From positions 1 through 41,224 of the forward strand of contig JAAYDL010000347.1 of the NCBI GenBank assembly GCA_012729265.1: a stretch of DNA of 41,224 nt. Reading direction: 5' to 3'. Below the pieces are notes generated by a model. The model was not told the origin of the DNA and searched no databases. It saw only the letters and a program-made list of their open reading frames with translations. The DNA is from Lentisphaerota bacterium. GTDB lineage: Bacteria > Verrucomicrobiota > Kiritimatiellia > Kiritimatiellales > Pontiellaceae. Position numbers and translations under genes: made by a program. Every line of letters starts with the position of its first letter. Positions within the stretch are counted from its first letter, which is position 1. This document shows, in pieces, positions 19,271-27,593 of the stretch.

Positions 19271-20746
19271 ATGTCATTCTCAAAAATCATCAGGGATAAA
19301 CTGAAGGCGCTGCCGGATGAGCCGGGCTGTTATCTCATGCGCGACCGCGATGGGAAAATCGTGTATGTCGGCAAGGCGGCTTCGTTGCGCAAGCGCGTGC
19401 AGAGCTATTTCCGAGAACACACGCGCCGTACGGCGCAGCCGAAGATCCGGAGCCTGATTAATTCCATCGCCGATTTTGACATTGTGGTGCTCAAGAGCGA
19501 GGCGGAGGCGATCCTGACGGAAGGAAAACTGATTAAGGAATATCGCCCGTATTACAACACGCTGTGGAAGGATGATAAACGGTTTTTGATGATTCGCGTG
19601 GATGTGCAGCATCCTTTTCCGACGTTGCAGAAGTGCCGAATCCGGAAAAACGACGGCGCGGTCTATTTCGGTCCCTACACCTCCGGACTGGCGGTGAAGG
19701 TGGCGATTGAGTTTCTGGAGCGTCAGTTTGGGTTGCGGCGGTGTCGTCCGCGCGTGCCCGATGGAGACTCGTATAAGCACTGCAGCAACGACATTGTGGC
19801 GAACTGTTCGGCACCGTGCGTGGGGCGGGTGAGCGAGGCGGATTATCGGGCGCGGGTGGACACGGCGTGTGCCTTTCTGCGCGGGGAGCGGATGGAGGTG
19901 CTGAAGGCGCTGCGGGCGGATATGGAAAAGGCGTCCGATGAACAACGCTTTGAGGATGCGGCCGCGCTGCGCGATCTGCTGCTCCATCTGCAGACAACGG
20001 TGAAGGAGCGCGCCAAGGTGCGTAAAACGCCGAAGATGAAACAGGATGAGGCGCGTCTGGGTTTGGCCGAACTACAAAAACAGCTCAAGCTGCCGACGGA
20101 GCCGCGCGTGATTGAGTGTTTTGACATTTCCAATATTTCCGGAACAAACTCGGTGGCCAGTATGGTCTGTTCGGTCGACGGCGTTCCGTATCCGAACCGT
20201 TACCGACGTTTTCGCATTAAAACGGTGGAGGGCGCCGACGATCCGCGCTCGATGGCGGAGGTGGTGCACCGGCGCTATTCCAGGCTCCTGAATGAACAGA
20301 AGCCGCTGCCGGGGTTGGTGATGGTGGACGGCGGCATAACGCAGTTGCGCGCGGCGAAGGCCGAGCTGGTTGCGCTGGGGCTGGATGCGCTGCCGATTGT
20401 CGGGCTGGCGAAGCGGTATGAGGAGCTGGTCTGGGACGTGGAGCATAATTCCGGCAACTTGGTGCTGCCTCGCCATTCTGCGGGGTTGACAGTGGTTACG
20501 CGCCTGCGCGATGAGGCCCATCGGTTCGCGATTTCGTATCATCGCGATCTGCGGCGCAAGCGGATTATGGAGTCGCGCTTGGACGAAATACCGGGCATCG
20601 GCGCATCAAAGAAGGAGGCGCTGCTGAAGCATTTTGGCTCCATCGCCCGGCTCGCGCGGGCGGAGGTGGAAGCGATTGCCGAGGCGCCGGGAATTGGACG
20701 TAAAACGGCGGCGCTGATCCGCAGCGAACTGGATAAAAAATCATAA
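19271..20746 (+). CDS. uvrC: Excinuclease ABC subunit C
   Basis: GIY-YIG start (LPDEPGCYLMRDRDGKIVYVGKAASLRKRVQSYF), UVR motif, C-terminal HhH (IPGIGASKKEALLKHFGS). Confidence 0.95.
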   Translation: MSFSKIIRDKLKALPDEPGCYLMRDRDGKIVYVGKAASLRKRVQSYFREHTRRTAQPKIRSLINSIADFDIVVLKSEAEAILTEGKLIKEYRPYYNTLWKDDKRFLMIRVDVQHPFPTLQKCRIRKNDGAVYFGPYTSGLAVKVAIEFLERQFGLRRCRPRVPDGDSYKHCSNDIVANCSAPCVGRVSEADYRARVDTACAFLRGERMEVLKALRADMEKASDEQRFEDAAALRDLLLHLQTTVKERAKVRKTPKMKQDEARLGLAELQKQLKLPTEPRVIECFDISNISGTNSVASMVCSVDGVPYPNRYRRFRIKTVEGADDPRSMAEVVHRRYSRLLNEQKPLPGLVMVDGGITQLRAAKAELVALGLDALPIVGLAKRYEELVWDVEHNSGNLVLPRHSAGLTVVTRLRDEAHRFAISYHRDLRRKRIMESRLDEIPGIGASKKEALLKHFGSIARLARAEVEAIAEAPGIGRKTAALIRSELDKKS

Positions 20747-20820
20747 ATATACCCACAAAACGACTTGGGCGGAAGACCCAAAAATCTAAGGTTGGCTGAG
20801 CTTCGGGTGCATTTTGCTGA

Positions 20821-22698
20821 TTAGCCGTCTTGTTGCGTCTTTTCTGCGAGAATCCGTTCCTGCCGGTCGCGCAGGATTTCTTTGTTGGTCCAGATGCCGT
20901 ACGGATCGCGGTAGGGGAGTCTGCGGGTGGTTTCTTTGATCATTTTTAGTTCGTGGTCGGGTAGGGGGATTTCAATGTCCTGCGGGCGCATGGCGGCCAG
21001 GGTGCCGCCGCGCTGTCGACCGACGGGTTTGGTTTCGCCGACGTAGAAGCCGGCCTCGATGAGTCCGGAGCGCACGGGGATGGCGGCGCAATAGGTCAGC
21101 AGGAGCGCGTCGGGTTTCATGAGTCGTCGGAGTTTTTTGAAAAAGTCGACGGTCCATAGTTCGCTGTTGCGCTGCGTGGAAAAGGCGTCGAGGAAGACGA
21201 GGTCGAAGTGCTGATTCGGGAGTTTTGTGGCGGTGTAACGCGCGTCGCCCCAGCGGATGATTGCCGATTGTTGATTGCCGATTGATGATTTCCCGTACAG
21301 ATAGAGCTCCGTGAGTGTTTTGCGCCAGTTGAAGGTGTCGGACGGGGAGGGCTGGAGGCTTTGTGCTGCGGCACCGACGACGCGGCGATCCATTTCCAGT
21401 GCAGTGATTTCCAGTTTTGATTTTCCAGTCGCAAGATTCAGGGCGGCTAAGCTGTTGTAGCCCAGCCCGAAGCAGACATCTAAAAGGCGGACGTTTCCGT
21501 GTTCCAGACGGTCGCTCAGTTTGCCCGGAACAATATATTTTTCCTCCGCCTCAAGGCGCGCGCCGGCGGGCGTGTGATAATGCTCTTTGTAGTCCTCGTT
21601 CCAGAAGGTGGTTGAGCCGTCCTCTGTTTCGACAGTTTTCAAACGGCCCGTTTCCGGTTTCAAGTTTCCAGTTTCAAGTTTCAAGTTTCCAGTTTCAAGT
21701 TTCAAGTTTCCAGTTTCCAGTTTCCGATAGAGATCGCCTTGGTGCCATTCGCGGCAGATCATCTGCTGGATGACATAGTCTTTGAACTGACCTTTTGCCA
21801 TGTGCCACCTCGGAGCGATGAGCTCGTCGTCGAGCGTGTCGGTGGTGAGCCGCATGATCGGAATAATCGGCGGCATACGGCGGATAAAGTCCATGAGGTG
21901 CTCGGCATAATCGTGCTCCATAAACAGGGGGAGATTCTTTTCACCACCCGCTCCGCTTGAGGGCACAGAGGATTGGAGTTTTTGTCTCTGGGTCTCCGCG
22001 TCTCTGTGGTGAAGTTCGGAATACTGTTTTGCGAGGGCAGTGCCTTTTTCGATGTGCAGATTATGAACCTTTACCGCGTCGATCGGCAGTGCGGCCAGTG
22101 CGTCGGCGGTGGCTTGAAAATCTTCTGCGGTTTCGCCGGGCAGGCCGAGGATGACGTGTACAGCGACTTTGATTCCGTGCTCATGCAGTCGTCTAATGGC
22201 CTGTTCGCTCGCGGCCCAGTTGTGGCCGCGGTTAATGCGCTGGAGCGTGCGGTCGTTGCAGGTCTGTACGCCCAGCTCCACCCAGGTTTCGATGCGTTCG
22301 TTGAGTTGGGTCAGGAAGTCGTACGCCTGCGGCGTCAGACAGTCGGGGCGGGTTCCAATACTGACGGCGGAAAAATCAAACAGGTTGAGCAGTTCGAGAT
22401 AGAGCGGTTGCTGTTCAGGGCCAAAGGTCGCGGAGAACGCCTGAATGTAGGCCATGAACTTTTTGGCGCCATAGCGCTCGCGCGCAAACTGAATGGCCGC
22501 ACGAACCTGCTCCTGCACCGTTTCCGCGCCCAACGTCTGCACCGCCGCAGCACCGCGTGCGTTGCAGAAAGTGCAGCCGCCCGAGCCGTCGGACTCGCGA
22601 TTCGGGCAGCCCAACCCAAAATCGATCGGTACGCGGAACAGCGCCTGACCGTGGCGTTTAATCAGGTAATCTTTATATTGGAGATAGGGCTTGTTCAT
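20821..22698 (-). CDS. Fusion of a radical SAM protein (TIGR01212/YhcC-like) with an MnmC-like methyltransferase domain
   Basis: N-terminal YKDYLIKRHGQALFRVPIDFGLGCPNRESDGSGGCTFCNARG; C-terminal STTFWNEDYKEHYHTPAGARLEAEEKYI...LLDVCFGLGYNSLAALNL...YCAAIPVRSGLIEAGFYVGETKPVGRQRGGTLA. Continuous ORF; start at MNKPYLQYKDYL. Confidence 0.85.
   Translation of the reverse strand: MNKPYLQYKDYLIKRHGQALFRVPIDFGLGCPNRESDGSGGCTFCNARGAAAVQTLGAETVQEQVRAAIQFARERYGAKKFMAYIQAFSATFGPEQQPLYLELLNLFDFSAVSIGTRPDCLTPQAYDFLTQLNERIETWVELGVQTCNDRTLQRINRGHNWAASEQAIRRLHEHGIKVAVHVILGLPGETAEDFQATADALAALPIDAVKVHNLHIEKGTALAKQYSELHHRDAETQRQKLQSSVPSSGAGGEKNLPLFMEHDYAEHLMDFIRRMPPIIPIMRLTTDTLDDELIAPRWHMAKGQFKDYVIQQMICREWHQGDLYRKLETGNLKLETGNLKLETGNLKPETGRLKTVETEDGSTTFWNEDYKEHYHTPAGARLEAEEKYIVPGKLSDRLEHGNVRLLDVCFGLGYNSLAALNLATGKSKLEITALEMDRRVVGAAAQSLQPSPSDTFNWRKTLTELYLYGKSSIGNQQSAIIRWGDARYTATKLPNQHFDLVFLDAFSTQRNSELWTVDFFKKLRRLMKPDALLLTYCAAIPVRSGLIEAGFYVGETKPVGRQRGGTLAAMRPQDIEIPLPDHELKMIKETTRRLPYRDPYGIWTNKEILRDRQERILAEKTQQDG
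21257..21291. repeat. ATTGCCGATTGTTGATTGCCGATTGATGATT short repeat, in frame in the CDS
   Basis: Tandem GATTGCCGATTG-type units; encodes SSIGNQQSAII. Confidence 0.7.
21651..21726. repeat. 21-bp tandem repeat (CAAGTTTCCAGTTTCAAGTTT), in frame in the CDS
   Basis: About 3.5 copies; encodes (LETGNLK)n on the minus strand. Confidence 0.95.
21938..22016. repeat. Inverted-repeat-ended element inserted in frame in the radical SAM domain
   Basis: Ends TTCACCAC / GTGGTGAA; internal CACAGAG...CTCTGTG plus TCTCTGGGTCTCCGCGTCTCTGTG; encodes LHHRDAETQRQKLQSSVPSSGAGGEKN. Confidence 0.75.
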
Positions 22699-23090
22699 AA
22701 AAGTGTATGTCGGGTGATCGGTAAATTGTACTTCGCCAATGGGGTTCGAGAAAAATATCGTCACCCAACTGCAGCTGAACATAAAACCTTCGCAGGTCCG
22801 AAGCCAGCGCGAAAAGGAGCTTTGGCCTGTTTCTGGGTATTTGATATTCATTTCCACTTGGAGTGCTATGTGCATGGATCGATAGACCTTTTTCGGCAAA
22901 TACAGTGCATATTTTTCAGCGAAAAAGAGACATAGAATCCCTTTATATACGCGAATGTATATCAGTGAAGTGATTTTGCTTAATATAAAAAATATTAAAA
23001 TAGTACTTGAACTTGGAATGGGCATTTAGATGTGTTAAGTCAATATTCGCATTAGTAGATGTGAATTCATTGTTAAAGGGAGTTTGGGGT

Positions 23091-23312
23091 ATGAGAAGCT
23101 GGAAATGGGGTGTTTTTATTGGCTGCTTGCTCGCAAGTGTTTCTCTTGTACAGTCGGACTTGGTCGCTCATTGGGATTGCGGGATTACGAATGTTGTGGA
23201 CGAGATGTTTCTATCTGGGAATGGAGAGCATCAAAATCTCAACGGAAATAAATTTCTTTCAGCGGATGATTCCCTCATCGGCTCGGTTTCACAAAACAAG
23301 GAGATAGCATGA
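23091..23312 (+). pseudogene. Truncated LamG-like secreted protein remnant
   Basis: MRSWKWGVFIGCLLASVSLVQSDLVAHWDCGITNVVDEMFLSGNGEHQNLNGN resembles LamG N-termini (LVAHW..SGNG..LNG) but stops early. Confidence 0.45.
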
Positions 23313-23755
23313 AGAGATCGAATCGTTTCATCGCGGGGCTCTGCGCCCTGTTTGTCGGCATGGGCGCACTCGCGACCGCCATCAGTTCGCCAACCTTCCT
23401 CTGGAACAGAATGGAACCACCATTGCCACCGCCAGCTTCCAGAACGGCCCCATCCTCGCCGCGAAGCGGTTGGGTGCCTGCTGGGTGGAAAGAGCAGCTG
23501 ATGGCTATTTTGGGTTTGTTGAATCCTACGAGGACTCCCAGCTTTGGGAGATGGATGCCATCGAATGCAACCTGCCGGACACGGACACGGTGGAGATGCG
23601 CATCAAGGGCATAGTCGGCGGCGTGATGTTCGACGACTATACGCTCGAACGCTGGATAACGCAGGCGAAGCATACTAAGGGGAGCGAATTCAGTAAGGGC
23701 ATGAATTTAAAGTTAGTACATGTAAATTCAGGAATGGTAAAGAAAGGATTTGTAA
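23309..23755 (+). pseudogene. Frameshifted secreted-protein remnant
   Basis: Signal peptide MKRSNRFIAGLCALFVGMGALATA is out of frame with the downstream protein-like run ANLPLEQNGTTIATASFQNGPILAAKRLGACWVERAADGYFGFVES. Confidence 0.5.
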
Positions 23756-24216
23756 TGATCAAGTTCAAGTTAAGAGTTGTATCCATGGCCGCGTCTGCAG
23801 TGTTGCTGGTGTTCATTTTTGGGGGCGAGGCCGGGGCGGGGAACGAACCGTGTGAAGACAATTTCGCGGTCAGCATTTACAATTATCCAAGCGGCGTATT
23901 GACGATGAGGACTGGTGAAGCGAATCTTTTTGACGCTCAGGTAACAGGGGACATGGGTTTGTTACAGGGAGGGTCCTTTAATTGGTATGGTAGCGGGAAC
24001 GCATATGTTGAGCCTCACAACTTTACCCCTTATCAACCATATCTTCAATATTGCCTCTACGTTGCACCGCCTACGCCGGGAGTCTATGAGCTGGAGTGCT
24101 ACTACACGACTAGAAACGAGTGCATGGCAAGCGATACGGTTACGATCAGTGTTGTTAACCCGTCTTTGCGTATGATTGAAATGGCGGGCGGGAGGTTAAA
24201 ACAGAGCTTCGCCTAA
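23755..24216 (+). CDS. Short secreted protein of unknown function, possibly C-terminally truncated
   Basis: MIKFKLRVVSMAASAVLLVFIFGGEAGAG signal peptide after aaagga RBS; its end overlaps the 3' end of the convergent gene at 24196. Confidence 0.5.
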   Translation: MIKFKLRVVSMAASAVLLVFIFGGEAGAGNEPCEDNFAVSIYNYPSGVLTMRTGEANLFDAQVTGDMGLLQGGSFNWYGSGNAYVEPHNFTPYQPYLQYCLYVAPPTPGVYELECYYTTRNECMASDTVTISVVNPSLRMIEMAGGRLKQSFA

Positions 24217-25011
24217 CAGATGAACCCAGCGGTCGAAATGCGTATCATCGGGGTCGTAGGGTATCGTTCCATACTCATGATATTTTCCCGTATCTACAAC
24301 GGGATCGCTTGTAGCGTATCCGTTTATTCCGTAACGGATCCCATCCTCTGATGTCATGTCTATCCACGACTTATTATGATTTGGAGAGAATGTAATCACT
24401 CTCTTTTCTGTGTATTCCAGAAATGCAATATTGATTTCCTTTTTTAAAAGCTCTATGTCATCCGTTCCAATGATGGATTCGAGGGAGGCTTCGTATCTCT
24501 CCTGGATTTCAAAGGGTGCTTTCGGGATTTCAAAGACCAGCTTATTATCCGTGGCTTCAATGCACACGGCTTGTTCGGCCTCCCAATTTCTGATTTCTCG
24601 TTCGACTCCAATTGCGATTTTTTCGATCTCGTTCAGGGTTTTGGCGTCCCATTCGAAGAAGTTGATCGCGCCATCGCTGGGAATAAGACGTCCAAAATTA
24701 AAGGGGCTTTCAAAACGTCCCTGTTCAAAGCCCACCCGTTTCCATATTTTCTGGGCATTATCATAGCGGGTAGACTTAAATTGTGCGATTGCGAGTTGAT
24801 TTTGTAAGTCCTCAAGCTGAGCAGACATGGATGATATAGTTTCAGTTTGTAAGGGGAAGGCTTCGGGAAGGGGATTGTTCTGTGCGGGATTGTCAGGTGT
24901 CGTTTTGTTTGCAACTGGATCGTTCTCATTCCCGACTATGAAATACCCCAAGAGAAAGCCGGCGCAGATACTGATTCCTGTACAGGTGATCACATGTTTC
25001 ATATTTCGCAT
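24196..25011 (-). CDS. Membrane-anchored protein of unknown function (paralog A)
   Basis: N-terminal TM plus coiled coil; WEAEQAVCIEATDNKLVFEIPKAPFEIQERYEASLESIIGTDDIELL shared with the next gene. Confidence 0.7.
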   Translation of the reverse strand: MRNMKHVITCTGISICAGFLLGYFIVGNENDPVANKTTPDNPAQNNPLPEAFPLQTETISSMSAQLEDLQNQLAIAQFKSTRYDNAQKIWKRVGFEQGRFESPFNFGRLIPSDGAINFFEWDAKTLNEIEKIAIGVEREIRNWEAEQAVCIEATDNKLVFEIPKAPFEIQERYEASLESIIGTDDIELLKKEINIAFLEYTEKRVITFSPNHNKSWIDMTSEDGIRYGINGYATSDPVVDTGKYHEYGTIPYDPDDTHFDRWVHLLGEALF

Positions 25012-25051
25012 TCCGCTTTGGGTTGTTAATTGAGTAGTGAAGTTGAAGTCC

Positions 25052-25975
25052 CTAAAACGGAAGGTCACCAATCAGGTGGTGCCAACGCTCATAGAGTGAA
25101 GATCCGGGGGTGTAAGATCCTGATTCAGCCAATCCAAAGAGTTCTGTTTCTTCTCCTACAGCTATTGAATCTACGTAGAAATGACCATAACACATTATCC
25201 CTACATTAAAGGTGTCCTGAATTGCTCTTGCTGGCCCTATGGTTTCAAAGAGAGAATCAATGTCTGTTGGATCTGGGTGCGCCAGAGTAGAGCGAGTAGA
25301 TTCGCCAAAAAGGAATTCTGGTTCTATAACATCTCCAGCATGAATGTCCGAAAATGTAATCGTTCTCCGGTTTAATTCTTTGTTTATGTTGTCATTCATT
25401 GATGACATCAGAAGATCAGTATCTTCAGCGCCTAAAAGTGTCTCGAGTGACTGCTGGTATTGGTTTCGTATTTCCGGAGGTGCTTTCGGGATTTCAAAGA
25501 CCAAATCGTTATCCGTGACTTCAATGCACACGGCCTGTTCTGCTTCCCATTTCTGAGCCTCTCGCACAGCTGCTTTTGCGATCCAGGCAATCTCGTCAAC
25601 GGTTGATATATCCCAGCCGAAAAACTCGATCAATGCAGCGTTTGGCATCAAGCCATCAGTCACAAGATCTGGTGAAATTCCCGCTCCAAAGCCTTCTTGT
25701 TTCCACAATTCTCTGACTTTGTCATAGCGCTTGGCTTTGAGGCGGGTGGCGTCTAATCGACGTTGAAGGTTTTCGATTCGGGTTGTCAGCGTCGCAATTT
25801 TTTGCGTTTGAGTCTGGGGCTGGCTTTTCCTGTTAGCCCGATCTTCTTGAACGGACTGCTCCTTCGTCTCTGTTTGAGGCGAATTGCTCGTGAGATGACT
25901 TTTACGTGCGAAATGGCCCAATATAAATCCAGTGAAGAGACCAATTACGATGTAGATAATAAAATTACGTTTCAT
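25052..25975 (-). CDS. Membrane-anchored protein of unknown function (paralog B)
   Basis: Same architecture; WEAEQAVCIEVTDNDLVFEIPKAPPEIRNQYQQSLETLLGAEDTDLL. Confidence 0.75.
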   Translation of the reverse strand: MKRNFIIYIVIGLFTGFILGHFARKSHLTSNSPQTETKEQSVQEDRANRKSQPQTQTQKIATLTTRIENLQRRLDATRLKAKRYDKVRELWKQEGFGAGISPDLVTDGLMPNAALIEFFGWDISTVDEIAWIAKAAVREAQKWEAEQAVCIEVTDNDLVFEIPKAPPEIRNQYQQSLETLLGAEDTDLLMSSMNDNINKELNRRTITFSDIHAGDVIEPEFLFGESTRSTLAHPDPTDIDSLFETIGPARAIQDTFNVGIMCYGHFYVDSIAVGEETELFGLAESGSYTPGSSLYERWHHLIGDLPF

Positions 25976-26129
25976 GCGTGGATGGTTGCACGAATGAATT
26001 TTTAAGTCAATGTTGCTGTAAGTCGGATTGCCGCTTTTTGAATGTCAAAACACGATGTGTTTATAACCATGGATGCTGATCAGCCTTGAGCATCAGTGTC
26101 GATCCGCGGAATCCGTGGTTCCGAATAAT

Positions 26130-26290
26130 TACGTGCTCAGCAGCTCCTGCACGTCGCTCCACGTGAGCGATTGGCCGAGGTCTCCATCTTTTTCGAGGGC
26201 GGCATCGATGACGCCTTTTTTCTTCTGCTGCATCTGGAGCACCATTTCTTCGACGGTGTTCTGGGTGATGCGCTCGATGCTGCAACTGCT
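26130..26290 (-). pseudogene. Remnant of the 3' end of a SNF2 helicase gene (second copy)
   Basis: ~91% identical to 27594-27755; encodes ITQNTVEEMVLQMQQKKKGVIDAALEKDGDLGQSLTWSDVQELLST*. Confidence 0.9.
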
Positions 26291-26390
26291 TTTTAGATCA
26301 ATGAGACCACCCTATGGTTGGCGATTGACATATGGATAGAATTAAGATAAACGAAACTGTCAGTTCAGGGTATCTTAGATTGAGGTAATT

Positions 26391-27578
26391 ATGTGGATTG
26401 ACAGATCATTGGAGAAACAGATTCGGAAGGCGTGTGATTCTCGGCCTGCGCTTTTGCTGACCGGCGCCCGCCAAACAGGAAAAAGTTCGTTGTTGCGGCA
26501 TCTTTATCCAGATGCGGATTATATGACATTGGACCGAGTTGCCATTGCCGAAGAAGCGGAAATGAATCCTGCTCTATTTCTGAATCGCTTTTCCGGCCCT
26601 GTAATTCTTGATGAAATTCAGTATGCGCCATCTTTGTTTCGAGAGTTGAAGGTGCGGATTGATAGTAATCGGCAGGAAACCGGGCGATGGATTTTAACGG
26701 GTAGCCAGCGTTTTGAGCTGATGAAAAATGTCAGCGAAAGCCTTGCCGGGCGTTTGCGCATTCTTCCGCTGGAAACATTAAGTGCGCAGGAGCTTCGAGC
26801 CTCCGGGTTTTTCAGTAGCTCCTCCATCAAAGACATTCTGTGGAAAGGAGGCTATCCCGAATTGTGGGCAACGGACGATCTCGAAAGTGGTGAGTTTTTT
26901 GAGGATTATGTCCAAACCTATCTGGAACGGGATTTGAAGGAACTTATTCAGGTGTCAAACCTTCGGGATTTTCGACGGCTGATACAAATTTGTTCCACCC
27001 GAGTCGGCCAACTGCTGAACTATGCCGATCTCGCGAAACATGTGGGGGTTTCTTCTGTGACCATAAAGAAGTGGGTCGGGGCGTTAGAAACCAGCGGGCT
27101 CATCTATTTGCTGCCGCCTTTCTACGCTAACATCGGCAAGCGTTTGGTGAAGGCTCCGAAACTATACTTTGCCGATTCCGGTCTGCTTTGTCATATGTTG
27201 AATCTGCAGGGGGAAGCGGCTTGCCTGCGCAGTCCCATGTTCGGGGCGATATGGGAAAATTTTGTCTTTTCTGAAATGATCAGGACCTTGCCGGTTAAGC
27301 CGGGGCACAATCTTTTTTTCTATCGCGACCAGAACGGAGTTGAAATGGATTTTGTCATAGAGATGGGCGGGCGTTTGATTTTTGTCGAGGCAAAAGCTGC
27401 TCAGAGGGTTGATCCGAGAAAACTGAATTTTTCTAAAATTGTTCCGCTGTTCTCTGATCGGGATGTCCAATGTCTTCTTATGAATTCCAGCGCAGAACAG
27501 TCTCCTGTTTGTTTGAAAGACTATTTCAGCGTTAATCCCTTGACGAATGAGTTGGGGCAGATTGTAGGAGAGGGCTGA
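26391..27578 (+). CDS. AAA_14 / DUF4143 family ATPase
   Basis: LLLTGARQTGKSSLLRHLYP (Walker A), PVILDEIQYAPSLFRELK (Walker B), C-terminal DUF4143 nuclease-like FYRDQNGVEMDFVIEMGGRLIFVEAKA. Confidence 0.92.
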   Translation: MWIDRSLEKQIRKACDSRPALLLTGARQTGKSSLLRHLYPDADYMTLDRVAIAEEAEMNPALFLNRFSGPVILDEIQYAPSLFRELKVRIDSNRQETGRWILTGSQRFELMKNVSESLAGRLRILPLETLSAQELRASGFFSSSSIKDILWKGGYPELWATDDLESGEFFEDYVQTYLERDLKELIQVSNLRDFRRLIQICSTRVGQLLNYADLAKHVGVSSVTIKKWVGALETSGLIYLLPPFYANIGKRLVKAPKLYFADSGLLCHMLNLQGEAACLRSPMFGAIWENFVFSEMIRTLPVKPGHNLFFYRDQNGVEMDFVIEMGGRLIFVEAKAAQRVDPRKLNFSKIVPLFSDRDVQCLLMNSSAEQSPVCLKDYFSVNPLTNELGQIVGEG

Positions 27579-27593
27579 CGACGCTCCTCTGTC

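Noticed and set aside
21651-21726. CRISPR-like array
   Set aside because: 21-bp units are contiguous without spacers and lie in a coding frame; no cas genes nearby.
21973-22935. 320-aa + strand ORF opposite the radical SAM gene
   Set aside because: Antisense to CxxxCxxC-containing radical SAM coding sequence; no recognisable motif.
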